A stretch of 64,000 nt of DNA from Poa pratensis (lineage: Eukaryota > Streptophyta > Magnoliopsida > Poales > Poaceae). The notes beneath the pieces are model-generated. The model had not been told where the DNA came from. It saw nothing but the letters and a program-made list of their open reading frames with translations, and searched no databases. Position numbers and translations under genes: made by a program. Shown here in pieces: positions 9,344-21,700 of this stretch. The stretch's first letter is position 1; each line of letters begins with the position of its first letter. The stretch covers positions 2,749,983 through 2,813,982 of the forward strand of contig CAMZMU010000060.1 of assembly GCA_947311845.1 (NCBI GenBank). The letters run 5' to 3'.

Positions 9344-11427
9344 CCATCTAGGTCAAGGTGATCATGGCGACGGCTGCTGCCAGTCGGCCTCTACGGCGGC
9401 TGCTCAGCCTCCTCCGATCGTGGAGAGTACCCCAACGCCGTCGGAGGTGACTCCCACGCCGACGGCGGTCAAAGATTTGCCCCCAATGGCACCAGCGACA
9501 ATTGATCCCTTCAATGTTGGAGATGGGTAATTTTTTGTTCATCTTTTAATTACCATGTAGTTTATATGATGTAGTTGTTCATCATTTACTATAGATAACA
9601 ATTATAAAGTAGAGTTGAAGATGAATCATTTTTACTGTTCACAAATGTTGGCAATCAAGAGTTTCCATCTCAAGATTTTCCTACTCAAGATTTAGAAGCA
9701 CATGATGATGAAAATAATCTTGACATAGATGATGAGGGTTTTGTTAATCCGAAGGGTAGAGCTGGGAATTATAGTAATGAAGAGAATGTGTTGATTTCAC
9801 AGCATGGAAGAGAGTTTCGCTTGATGTGGTTGTTGGAACCGATCAAGCGTCTAACACATATTGGTTGAGGATGAAGGAATTTCTTGATGAGCGAAACACT
9901 AGTGGAGTTGTATGATCGGCTATTTCCCTCCATCACCGATGGAACACTATTAATACTGAATGTCAAAAGTGGTCTGCTTGTTTGTCAAATGTGGAAAAAA
10001 TGAATCCAAGTGGTTGTAACTATGAAGATAAGGTGAAATTTACTTGCTTCCTATTTCATGTCTCTATTGTACTTGCTTCCTATTTTATGTGTAACACATT
10101 TGATTTATATTTCATATAGGTAAGCATTGCTCAAGGTTTATTTCAAGGAAAAGGGAAGAAAGGAGAAAAGAAGAAGAAAGGGAAAGCATTCACATTACAT
10201 CATTGTTGGAGTGAGCTCGAAAATGAGGAGAAGTGGAAGAATAGGGACTTGTATGAAATTCCAAACAAGAGAAAGGTGGTGGCGGTAGATGATGATGATG
10301 ATGAGAATGAGGGAAGTGGTGAAGAGAACGTTGGCAAACCAAAAACAAAGAGGCTGGATGGAAGGAAAAAAGAAAAGGGTTCAAAAGTAGGAGATAGTGA
10401 TCTCAAAGAAGGGTTTGAAGCAATAGTGATGGCATGCAAGGAGTATGCCGGAGAGAAAAAGATGCTCAAGTTACAAGAAATAGAGGCAAGGAATGCAACC
10501 GAGGAGAGGAAGATAGCGGCGGATGAGAGGAGGGCCGCCGCCGAGGAGCGCAAGGTGGAGCTAGAAGAGAGGAAGTTGGCGGCCTAGGAGCGCAAGCTTG
10601 AGGAGGAAAGAGAGCAAAAGTTTATGTTCATGGATACAAGTGGTATGGATGCGAAGTAGAAGGAATATATTGATCTTTGTCGTGATCAATTGTTGGCAAA
10701 GAAAGAAATGAGCATCATGAACATGATGGGAGGAGCCTATGGTGCACAATGGGTGGAGGTATGAGTGTCGGTTTGGGAGGATACATGAACATGATGGGAG
10801 GAGGTATGAATGTTGGTATGGGAGGATACGGCTATGGTGGTACGGGAGGAGCCTATGGTGGAAGCGGCGGCTATGGTGGACATGTGGGTGGCAATGTGAC
10901 TCCCAATGTTGCTACCACAATGGATGGTTCGGGGATCGTGGAAGAAGAGAAAGAAAACAATGGTGACAAGGAGAAGACCAGCGAACAAGAAGATGAAGTT
11001 TGAGTGACTTCTATTTATCTATTACCGTTTTAAATACGCACTTTTGTTAAAGTACTTTTAAGCACTATGTTTGTGTGGATTATTTTGGTGTCACGCACTT
11101 TATTTGTGGTTGAAATATGCATTCTATGTTGAAATATATATGCTTTTGCCAAAGTTTAGTACAAAATGGGTGCGGCTGCCCTATATTTTACATCATCTGC
11201 TTGGAACCTCGTGCCCTAAAATGCTGGAGTTGGACATTCGGTGCCCTAAAGAATACATTTTTGGAGATGTATATTTTACATCACCCTCTTTTTTGGTTGC
11301 TATTTTACACCACCTGTTGGAGATGTTCTAACAACAATGCCACTGGCACCCAAAAATGTCTAGATGTAACAATCACCCCAGCGGTATCCCATCTGACCGG
11401 GCTTTGCATATTTGGAGATGACATGGG

Positions 11428-12499
11428 TGATGTAGCCCAACCTAGTACACCTACAACACCAACAACACCTAATGGTCCCATGACAAGATCAAGAGTCAAA
11501 GCACTTCATGATAAGGTGACCTCGCTCCTTTCTTTGTGTGAATTCGACACCCCTTTGAATGGCTTGCTATTTCATTCTGATACCTTGTGTATACTCAGGA
11601 ACTACTACCATAAAGATCATCAAGCAAGTGCTGAAGATGGCCAAGAGACGAGTCAAGAGGAAGACGAGTAGATGAAGCAACAGAACAACGGTACTACCGC
11701 CAGGATGGCCGGTACTACCGCCAGGCACCTGACGATGAAGCTGAAGCGAGAGGAGTTCCAGGCAGCGGTACTACCGCCAGCTCCAGGACCGGTAGTACCG
11801 CTGGAGGTACCGCCCGAGCTACCGTCAAATCCAAAAGTGCCACTGGATGCCCAACGGTACCTGCCCGGTAGTGGCGTAGTACTACCGCCAGAATTAATTC
11901 GTGATACCTCGAAGCGTCGCCGGTACTACCGCCAGAGACAGCGGTACTACCGCTATCACCAGCGGTACTACCGCCGCACCTTCCAGGATTTCGGGCTGAA
12001 GGCCCATGTAACCTCCCACCGACCCCCCTTGTCCTTTATACTATAAATAGCCTACCTCTTCCTAGGGTTAGGGTTAGACTAAGATTAGATTTGAGTTGAG
12101 CTTTGCTCCTTTCCACCCCTTGTTGGTGTTGCCTCCTATGGAGATGAATCAAGGCCTTTCCCTTGTGGAGATGAATCAAGGCCTCCCCTTGTGGAGAAGA
12201 TCCCTCTAGTGGATTCCAAGGCTTCTTCTTGTAGTTGCGATTACTTGTCAATCTTTCCTCCTTGAGCGACTAGATTGGACCGGTGGGATTGACCGGTGAG
12301 AGAAACAATCCTAAGAGTAAGGTTGCTTGGAGATTGAGAATCGGGGGCTGCCCTTGGGGACTTTTTACCGGTTGATTTCGTCCGTGTTGCTTTGCTATTT
12401 ACCTTGAGTTTGCCTTTTCCCCTTTCGTGTTCTTCGTGTTCATCGCGTTCATCGTTCATCCGCCCTCAATCCATGAACATCGGGACCCTAACCGCATCA
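11428..12499 (+). repeat. Element A 5' LTR
   Basis: 1072 bp, TG...CA ends, with about nine copies of a GCGGTACTACCGCC-type motif between 11690 and 11970. The first 240 bp continue the integrase reading frame seen at the 3' LTR. Confidence 0.88.
12042..12050 (+). promoter_or_regulatory. TATA box of element A LTR
   Basis: TATAAATAG lies in the distal half of the LTR, followed by the C/T-rich leader TTCCTAGGGTTAGGG. The position fits the LTR promoter. Confidence 0.5.
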
Positions 12500-12501
12500 T
12501 A

Positions 12502-12513
12502 TGGTATCAGAGC
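12502..12513 (+). other. Element A primer binding site (tRNA-iMet)
   Basis: TGGTATCAGAGC is complementary to the 3' end of initiator tRNA-Met and lies 2 bases after the LTR end. Confidence 0.88.
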
Positions 12514-13709
12514 TTGGGTTGACACGGATTGATTTGTGTTTCCACCCCCAAATCCACCAATTTTTTCTTTGATTTTGAGAAATTCAAAAAAAATCACCAA
12601 AAATAGCCTTTTATGGATTCGAGCCGATCTGTCGATTTGTTGCATTTTTGGTAGTTTTGGTCCATGGATCTGTTGCTTTAGGACACCCATCCACCTTTGT
12701 TTGCGTTCCTAAGCCCTAATTTTGCCAATTTCTCACAAAATCGAGGAATTTCCGAGCCCAATTTCCGCCCAAATCGCGACCGAGTACACCAGAAATTTGA
12801 CCAGCCGTACTACCGCCAGGATCAGCGGTACTACCGCCACGACTGGAGCAGCGGTACTACCGGGGCAGGGAGCGGTACTACCGCCAGGGCTGAATTTTGC
12901 TGAATTTTTTTTCTTTTCCACATTCGTTTTGGCATTTCCTCTTTGTTGTTTGAGTCATTTGCTGGTGTGATCAACGTCTACAACATCGACAAGCTTTCGC
13001 AGCAACACTTCATCGACACCAAGGACTCAACATTTCCCCGACATCGTAATCCGTTGTGAGCCCTTCTTCCTTTCGCGTACCTTGACCTATCGGACTAGCT
13101 CTTTGATATTGCGAGGCATTGCACTTGTTCGAGTGATTGTCTTCAAGTATTGGCGAGTGTTATCGTTAAAGATCTTGGCACTAACAAAAGAAGAAAGAAT
13201 CAACGTCAAAAAAAAAATAGAAGAGAAAAGAAAAGACATGAATAGTGTCAAGTATCATCTCTTGTAGGTTGCGACAAAACTTAAACCGCCAAAGTGAGTG
13301 TGAGTGTTTAACACTTGTGCAAATCCGTTGCCCACCAAAAGGCAATTGAGCTAGCTTCATTCTTGTGTTGGTGTGACAATGGAGCACGTAGTCTTCGTTA
13401 GGTTGCATATCTTTGAGTGCTCTCCCTTTGGTCGCCCAACCCCGTCATTCGCCTTTGTGTGTGTTTCTTCATCATTTGTGGTTGGTGTTTCTTTGGTAAT
13501 TGGATCATTGTGGATTTTCTCTACCTTGGACAATATACTTTTCGCCGGTTTTGCTTGTTTCGTTTGCCACTTCATACCTTCTTATCCTCATAAGTGTGTG
13601 TGTGTGTTGGGTGTTAGACCCGGATTCGCTTTCGTCAAGCAACTCTATTCTTACGATATAGTTTCTCTTGGTTCTCTCATTTCCACACATTTCACTTGTT
13701 CTTGAGATC
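12514..13709 (+). other. Element A leader, non-coding
   Basis: This is the untranslated region between the primer site and gag. Four more GGTACTACCG-type copies occur at 12805-12890. No credible gene is seen. Confidence 0.6.
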
Positions 13710-15265
13710 ATGTTTAGGGGAAGTACAAACGGAAGCTCCAACTCGGATGATGATGTCAATGGAGGAATTCAAGGTGACAATGGTTATGTCACACACAACG
13801 AGTTCGTGGGCCTTCGACGCCTTGTTCGTGATGGGCTAGGCCGTTATGAGCGTCGTCTTCAAGGACAAGACGAAAACTTCCACATCCTCAATGCGCAAAT
13901 GGCGAATGTGACCGAAGCCCTCAACAACCTTGCGCAACGTCGATCTTCTTCTTTGGGCTCCCACCGTACAAGAAGCACATCAAGGTCGACACAACCACGG
14001 CATGCGCATCAAGAGCCGCAACAAGCTCATCAAGACATCCCAAGGCGCGACGAACATGCTCGACATCACCATGAAGTGGAGCACCCACCTTCTCCTCGCG
14101 CACATCATGGCAATGGACATCAAGAACAACATCGACAAAATGGTGGACGTCGCGAACAAGCTCCTTCACCACCACCTCGACATCAAGATCGTCAAGACCC
14201 TTTGGCCAATGACAATGGTGTTCCGGGTGCGAATGACTATGGAGACCAAGGCCGTCGACACCGCCATCCTCCAAGACCACGCCACAACAATCGTGCGCAT
14301 GGAAACCTTGAAGAGAATCTTCCTCACCATGAACCTCGTCATCGCCAAGAGCGCCGGCATGATCGTCATCACAACAACCACTCCGAATCAAGTGATGCGG
14401 GGTCCAACCAACATCTTGGTGATGGACTCAAACAAAGGAGACGTGGACGTGCATTCCCACCTCCAAACCGTCGAGATGACGATGACAACTTGAACAACCT
14501 TCGCTTTGACATGCCAAGTTCTATGGAACAAGTGACCCGGAAGCATACCTATCATGGGCACTCAAGGTTGACAAGATCTTTCGAGTTCGACAATACTCCG
14601 AGTACAAGATGGTTGCCTTAGCATCAATGGAATTCGAAGATTATGCTCTCTTGTGGTGGGAACAACTTCAAGATTCACGTGTGGACAACCATCAACAACC
14701 AATCAACACTTGGGTTGAGATGAAGGAAGCGATGTACAAGCACTTTGTGCCAAGTCACTACACGAGAAACTCGTATAAGAAGTTGCAAGAGTTGAAGCAA
14801 GGGTTGAAATCCGTTGATGAGTACTATAAGGAGATGGAAATTTCTATGATGAGAGCCAACATTGAGGAATCGGAAGAGCAATCAATGGCTCGCTTCATGA
14901 ATGGCCTCAACTACCCCATCAAGAAGATTGTGGAATTCCAACCCTATGCCACCTTGGTTGAGCTAGTCCATCAAGCCACAAAGGCCGAGCGTCACGTGCT
15001 TGAAGAACTCAAATACCTCAAGACCAAGGCATTCTTCGCTAACAAGCCTTCATCATCCACGCCTACATCCGCGCAAGCCCCTGCTCAAGGAACCACTAAA
15101 GGTCCTCCAAGAACTCCTACACCATCCGCTCAAACTACTCAACCTTTCAAAAGGCACCTCCCTCAAGCAACACACATCAAAGATCTTCCACCGGCACAAG
15201 ACGATTACAATGCTTCAAGTGTGGAGGATAAGGACACAAATCCTTTGAGTGTACAAACAAGAAAG
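13710..15265 (+). pseudogene. Element A gag
   Basis: Gag forms the particle that packages element RNA. The likely start is MFRGSTNGSS at 13710. The N-terminal third is coiled-coil-like (GLGRYERRLQGQDENF), followed by a very His/Arg/Gln-rich linker. The core gag domain follows (EFEDYALLWWEQLQ, HFVPSHYTRNSYKKLQEL, LNYPIKKIVEFQPY), with a frameshift near 14600. A zinc knuckle, CFKCGG-stop-GHKSFEC, lies at 15211-15250; its Tyr-like position is a TAA (15229-15231). Confidence 0.85.
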
Positions 15266-15267
15266 TC

Positions 15268-15895
15268 ATGATTGTCAACGACATGGGAGAATATGAGTCT
15301 ATGAGTGAAGATGAGTACCATGCTTTGAACCAAGCCACCGCAACGCAAAATGTTGAAGAAGAATCCAATGACATCTATTGCGATGGTGATAACAACCCTT
15401 CATTGGTTGTGGCAAGAGCATTAACCGCCAATGTCCAAGTAGATGAAGACCAAAGATGCAACTTGTTTCAAACAAGGGCACGGATCAATGGAAAGTCTAT
15501 CAAGTTCATCATCGATGGTGGAAGTTGCCACAACTTGGCTAGCAAAGAGATTTGTGATAAGCTCAACTTGAAGTTCAAGAAACACCCCCATCCATACCAT
15601 GTGCAATGGTTGAGCGATTCCGGATCTGTCAAGATCCAACACATGGTGCAAGTGTCTTTCAAGATTGGAGCTTATGAAGATACCGTTGATTGTGATGTTG
15701 TGCCTATGTCCGTGTGCCACTTGCTTCTTGGACACCCATGGCAATATGATAAGGGTGCAATGCATGATGGAAGGACCAATTAGTATAGCTTCAAGAGTGA
15801 CAACAAGAACTTTGTCCTCCGTCCCATGACACCAAGCCAAGTGATTGCCAACAACGCCAAGACTATAGCACGAGCACAACAGGAGAAAGATTCTA
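15268..15895 (+). pseudogene. Element A aspartic protease
   Basis: The protease cleaves the polyprotein. The active-site segment FIIDGGSCHNLAS is followed by MSVCHLLLGHPWQYD, the conserved second half of the fold. The frame meets a TAG at 15781-15783, and the linker to reverse transcriptase is shifted near 15890. Confidence 0.85.
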
Positions 15896-17434
15896 GTGAG
15901 AAGAGTGGAGAGAGAGAGAGGGATCCACCAAAATGTGAGTGAGAGCCACAAGCCAAATGAGAGTATACATACCAAGAGAGTTCCACAAAGCATGTCATTG
16001 ATTGCCACCAAAAGAGAGATGAGAGAGTTGAGAGAAAACCCATCCACCCTCCACTATGTCCTCATATGCAAGGGAGAGGTTTCTTTGACTAACACCTTCA
16101 CAAACCTTCCTCCTCCTTTGATGTCTCTTTTGCAGGAATTTGAAGACGTGTTTCCCAAAGAAGTGCCACCGGGACTACCTCCTCTACGCGGCATTGAGCA
16201 CCGCATTGACCTCATCCCCGGCGCCCCTCTACCGAACCGTGCCCCATACCGCACCAACCCCGAAGAAACCAAGGAAATCGAGCGCCAAATACAAGAACTT
16301 CTATCGATGGGACACATTCGAGAGAGCTTGAGTCCGTGTGCCGTACCGGTCATTCTCGTCCCAAAGGCCGACAACATGCTTCGTCTTTGCATGGATTGTC
16401 GCCCCATCAACGCCATCACGTACGATATCGCCTTCCTATCCCTCGCCTCGATGACATGTTGGATGAGCTTAGTGGTTCTTGCATCTTTTCCAAGATCGAT
16501 CTTAAAAGTGGATACCACCAAATAAGAATGAGTGAAGGTGACGAATGGAAGACCGCTTTCAAAACTAAACTTGGTCTTTATGAATGGTTAGTCATGCCAT
16601 TTGGTCTTTCCAATGCACCTTCCACATTTATGCGTCTTATGAACCATGTTTTGCGACCTTTCATTGGTAAATTTGTTGTGGTATACTTTGATGACATCTT
16701 GATTTATAGCAAATCTTTGGATGAGCACACTTCACATGTTGCTCAAGTTTTGTTGGCTCTTCGCAATGAACGACTTTATGCCAATCTTTCCAAATGCACC
16801 TTTGCAACCAACAAGCTTGTTTTCTTGGGCTTTGTTGTTTCTTCCGAGTGAGTTGAAGTTGATGAAGCAAAAATCAACGCAATTCGCAATTGGCCATTTC
16901 CTATGTCACTTGTCGAGTTGAGACGTTTTCTTGGATTTGCCGGATTCTATCGCCGTTTCATTGAGAACTTTTCCACCATTGCTTGCCCTCTTCATGAACT
17001 TACCAAGAAAAATATACCGTTCATTTGGGGCCATGAGCAAGATTTTGCCTTCAATGAGCTCAAAAGGTTGTTAACCGAAGCACCACTTCTTGCCTTACCG
17101 GATTTTTCCAAAACATTTGAAATTCATTGTGATGCTAGTGGGTTAGGCATTGGAGCCGGGCTTATGCAAAATGGTAGACCAATTGCTTACCATAGCAAAA
17201 AACTTGATGGAGCACGTGTGAATTACCCTATTTATGACAAGTAATTATTTGCTTTGATTCGAGCTTTAGAAGTTTGGCAACACTACCTTCATCCTAAGGA
17301 GTTTGTCATCCACTCCGACCATGAGTCCTTGAAGTTTTTGAAAACTCAAACAAGTTTGAACAAACGACATGCTAAGTGGGTTGAGTTCATCGAATCCTTT
17401 CCCTATGTCATCAAGTACAAAAAGGGCAAAGAGA
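15896..17434 (+). pseudogene. Element A reverse transcriptase and RNase H
   Basis: Conserved blocks run in order: [63 protein letters not shown], then the catalytic box [12 protein letters not shown] near 16690. RRFLGFAGFYRRFIENF opens the connection, and the RNase H start is FEIHCDASGLGIGA. Breaks seen: a frameshift near 16420, TGA at 16851-16853, and TAA at 17242-17244. The domain ends KKGKENV where element B is inserted; the expected next residues resume at 30683. Confidence 0.9.
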
Positions 17435-17439
17435 ATGTT

Positions 17440-18042
17440 TGTCGTGGGGTAGATAACACGGCAGATGCTACTTTGGGGTAGCTTGAGTTTTTGGGCAAGG
17501 CGACACTGGCGTCTGGGAGATTGTTTAGCATTGCAGGGGACACAGGTTTACCCAGGTTCGGCCTCTCCATTGGAGATAAAGACCTACTTCCTGCTATCTT
17601 ATTATTAATCTTGGTCTCGATCTCGATAACCCGGCTACGACAACAGAGCCGGATCTCGATCTAGGTTACAAAGCTTGTGTGTCTCTCTCGATGGTTCTCT
17701 CGCCTAAAGCTTGGGGATTATGAAAGACTTGCTAGCTACGGTTCAGGGGCCGGTTTATATAGATACCGGGCCCTCTGACCGCGTACACAATAGAGCCGGG
17801 TTCTACCCGAACTCCAAGTCCTATCCTAGCTCCTTTTCTTCGTGTATTCCAAGTCTTGAACCGCCTCTTGAACCGCCTCTTGTACCTTCTAGAATATCAC
17901 CTTCCTTAGCCGGGTCACCGCCAAGATGCCGGCCCAGAAACATAACCCGGCCCGTGCTGAGGGCTAACTGGCCTGACCGGGCCTCCTCCTGGCGGATCAG
18001 TTTCCCTCTTCATGGGCCTACCGGGTTATTATCCCTCCATCA
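17440..18042 (-). repeat. Element B 3' LTR (left copy)
   Basis: 603 bp, TGTCGTGGGG...CCCTCCATCA on the plus strand. It nearly matches 30078-30677; most differences cluster in the last 150 bases. Confidence 0.93.
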
Positions 18043-18062
18043 GTAGCCCCCAGGTTAACCAG
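18043..18062 (-). other. Element B polypurine tract
   Basis: On the minus strand the sequence CCTGGGGGCTAC abuts the LTR start TGATGG. This is where plus-strand DNA synthesis would be primed. Confidence 0.65.
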
Positions 18063-18728
18063 GTAACCAGGTTGCCATGCTTTGCTTCCAACTTGTGTCG
18101 CTTCCTTGATCAATGCTGGTACCCTGGCTTGCCGGGTTAACCACCTGAAATACAAAAACAACAAATACATATAATGCACTATTTTATCTTTCTGCTTAAC
18201 TGGGCCAGCTCTTCTTGGCGGGTCATACCGTAACCCGGCTTTCTCATACTAGGTCATATGTCTCCGGGTCTCTCACCCAACACTTAGCGAAAATCTCAAC
18301 TCAACTGGACCACTTGCTAGTCATAACTGGAGTCAAAGAATATTCCTTTTGTCCTGTCTGTTTGTCGCTGGCTTCCCGGAGAAGATGCTTATCTTATCCG
18401 CTCATTTTACCGCAATACCCCTAGGGTTTTCACCGTGGCTATAAATATCTGGCCAACCCCCAGAGTAAATTTCCCCATTCTCACGTTCATCCCCTACCTC
18501 ACGCTCGCGTCACTGCCACCGCAGCCGCCGGAACTCCGATCTTCAATCGCGCTCTTCAATCTCGTCAATCTCCAAGGTAACCTCGATTCTTACTTTTATC
18601 CATTCCGCGCATCCGATTCCAACCTTTATTTCTTCTAGATTGGCTCCGTATTTCATTATTCACTCCGCATCTAAACTAGGGTTCATAACGCCATTGTTGC
18701 GCTCTGTCCTCCTCCAGAGCTGAAATCC

Positions 18729-21700
18729 ATGACGAAGGAGAAGATAAAATCTGGAGGGCCCCGTGCGGCCAAAAAGCTCGCAAAGAAACCTTCTGGTACT
18801 GCTGCTGGTGCATCTGGATCCGCGGCTCCCGCAGCCGCTCCAGTGAACTGGACAAGGTCCAGTGCGACCAAGACCACCCTTCAGTCTTTCGTGAACCGGG
18901 GCGAACTCCCGGCTCAGAACGAGATCCAGTGGCGCGCCCCTGGAGAGGAGATCCGCCCAAACCCCAAGGAAGGTGAAGTGGTAGCCTTCTTAGATCATGT
19001 CCTGCGCGGTTTCCGCCCGCCGGGTTCCCTGTTCTTTCGCCGGGTCTTAAAATACTACGGTCTTAGGCCACAAGACATAGGCCCCAACTCCATTCTCAAC
19101 ATAGCAACTTTGTAGTTTTCTGCGAGGATTACTTACAAATAGCCCCCAGCCTTGAACTTTTCCTAGAATTTTTCTACTGCAACCCATCCCGCAAAGACAA
19201 CCTTGGCCCTTACGGTGGAGTGGCGATCCAGCGCCGGAGGGAATGTGATTTCCCGGCTCTTGCTCTTGCCAGCCATCCAAAGGGATGGCAAAACACATAT
19301 TTCTATTTCAAAGACACTTCACCCGAGTCAGATGATGCTCGTTACCCGGCTTTTCGGAACTCGGGCATGACCTACGAAGCAAAGATGAACAGCTACGCCC
19401 AGACGCAGACCGGGTCAAGCTCGAGCCCACGCTCCGCCGGGCCAAAGCCCTGCTCGCACATGGACTCAGGGGGACTGACCTGGTCAAGTGCTGGATCGGC
19501 TGGTTCATCCAGCCCCTCAGCATCAGGACCCGGCTCTTCCATGAATACACAGAAGAAACTGACGACATGCGTTATTCAGAATCACTCTGCTGGATGACCA
19601 AATCGTGAAGAACGCCAAGAGGCTCCTTGGCGAAAAGAAGACTGATATTGCTATGAACGGGCTCGCCCCGTACAGTGCCAAAAACAAGCCTCCTACGGTA
19701 AAAAACTTGCCCTTACTTGTTTCTGTAAACTGTAACCCGGTACTTCTTGCAAACTGTTACTGATATTTCTTTTTCCAGGACTCCAAATGGTGGAGTGCAG
19801 ATTACACCCCTACATCCTCTGCTGAAGAGGACACAGAAAGTGACGACCAAGAAGAAGAAGAAGAAGAAGGTGAGCCAGACTCCATAGGCCGGCTCTTCCT
19901 CGAGCTGATTAACAACGAAGTCCCCAAAAAGGACACTTCTACTGATAACCCGGCTCTTCTCATTCCAGGCCCCAATGACCCGGCTCCGGACGTATTGCCG
20001 GGTCCACAAACTGCTGCACCCACTCCTCAAAAGAGGACCCGGCTGCAATTGCAAAGGTGCCATTTTCTCGTTCCTCAACTTGTATGATGAACTCATCTCA
20101 AACTCAAATAAACACAGGAAAAGGAACTTGAAAAGAAGCTGAAGCAAACAAAAGACCGCGGACCCGGTCTTCCGCAAGCCATGTCACTGAGCACAGGTAT
20201 CCCTCCATGTTCTTTATCAAGCTGGGCCAAATCGATCCAGAAGACGCCCAGCAAAAAGTACCCTTTGGCTGGCAAAATCCGGGTTCCTAAACGTTCTCGT
20301 TTATCAGATTCTTCCTCGGACGCGGCTAGCACGCCCGAGGATTTCCTCATCAATACCGGGTTAGGATTACTCTCCTTTCTTTTCATTTTTCAACACTTTA
20401 ATCTTTTCTGTAACTAAATTCACCTCTTTCGCTTCAGTGCCAAAGCTATTGTGGAGGAAGACCCGGAATCTTCTCCAGCCCTCTCCTCCACCTGCCAGAA
20501 CTGAACCTTCCAAATGGAAGTACAAGTTGAAGGGGTCAAAAGAAGAATCTGGCGCCGAAAACGTGGTAACCACACCACCAAGCCCGCCAGCTGCTCCAAA
20601 ACCAAGCCCAGACGCGCAATCACCCGGGCATGGGTCTGGAACCAAAGAAGTTGACCCAGAAGTCCAGATCACCGGGTCTAAGCAAGGCCCGGCTCCTGGC
20701 GTGTCCACTGCTATTGCCAAGGTCACAGCACCAGAAATCAAGGTGGATCCCTCTGCAAAGGGCAAGGACCCGGTTGCTTCTTTGGATCTGGCGACTCTGA
20801 ACTCCATGTCCACACCGGCTCTGTGCGAGGAATACTTTTCTCGCCTTGCTCATCATAAGAACTTGGAGACTGAGCTTGTCTCTCTGCTTCAGAAACGGTA
20901 CCAGGTGTGCTTTTAACTTTACTTACCTTCTTACTTCTTGCATAACCATACTCTGCCTAGCCCCCAAGCTCCAAATTTATCACTTGTTGAAAAACTTGGT
21001 GCTTGAAACGCCAACATCCTTTACAAAAACTTTTCAACACTGTAGCCCCCAAGTGCCGGGTTAGCTGTCCACAGCAACCTGGGACTAATCACTTGAACAA
21101 TTTTAAAATTTCACCCGTGTAGCCCCCAAGCACCGGGTTAGCACGCTTGCGGCAACCTGGGGCTTTACTTGTCTGTTGCAAACTTTTGAAACTTTGTAGC
21201 CCCCAAGTTCCAGGCTAATAATTCCTTAGTAACTTGAGGCTAAACTGTGCACTTTTTTTTTAACAGGAACATGTGAACCAAGCCATGAAGAAGTGGCCCG
21301 GCTACAAGGAGCCTTAAAAGCTGAGACTGAGACCCGGGCTGAAGGGGCAAACAAACTTCAAGCCCTGGAAGAAAAAATAACTGCCTTGACTCAGGAGAAC
21401 TCAGACTTGAAGCGGGACATGCAAGAGCATGAAGAAAACTTTCAAGAGCAGCTGACCAGCCTCCAACAGAAATTGAATACAGCTACCAGCGAGCTGACCC
21501 GCCTGAAGAAGATGATTACTGCCATGGTTGCCTCCCTTGTTGGTAAGCACAATACTCTCAAAACCCGGTAAATTTTTCGTCTGTTCCAAGCTCGGCATGT
21601 AAACTATGCCTGACACTGGTTTCCCTTTTGCAGGTGCACGTGATGGCAACATCCGCAAGACCGCAACTGAGAAATCAAATGCATGTATACACTGGTCCGC

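Larger units (their letters stand above)
8835..11003 (+). pseudogene. Myb/SANT-like, NAM-associated domain protein (Harbinger ORF1 type), broken
   Basis: The protein is the DNA-binding accessory type encoded by PIF/Harbinger elements, often misnamed glutathione S-transferase T3-like in grass databases. The order is as follows. An Ala/Pro-rich N-terminus ends MAPATIDPFNVGDG near 9528. After an intron comes a Myb/trihelix block (TDQASNTYWLRMKEF, SLHHRWNTINTECQKW). A second intron ends near 10120. The third exon has TLHHCWSELE, an acidic stretch, a Lys-rich segment and a long Glu/Arg/Ala coiled coil. The tail is Gly/Met-rich and stops at 11001-11003. Damage seen: a MITE in exon 1, a frameshift near 9800, an in-frame TGA after NTSGVV, TAG at 10585-10587 and 10657-10659, and a frameshift near 10745. 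It is non-functional as it stands. Confidence 0.8.
8530..11332 (+). mobile_element. PIF/Harbinger-like element, ORF1 only
   Basis: The segment encloses the Myb-like/NAM-associated pseudogene and nothing resembling a DDE transposase. The right end reads CCTGTTGGAGATGTTCTAA, like the TTAGAGCATCTCCAACAG termini of grass Harbinger elements. Subterminal TTTTACATC phrases on the right (11200-11320) face GATGTAAAA phrases on the left (8580-8640). The left terminus is eroded, so the start is approximate. It is probably a decayed non-autonomous copy. Confidence 0.5.

Noticed and set aside
11117..11671. 184-codon frame
   Set aside because: Joins the Harbinger tail, the D LTR start and the A LTR; only its last part, within the A LTR, is meaningful as the integrase extension.
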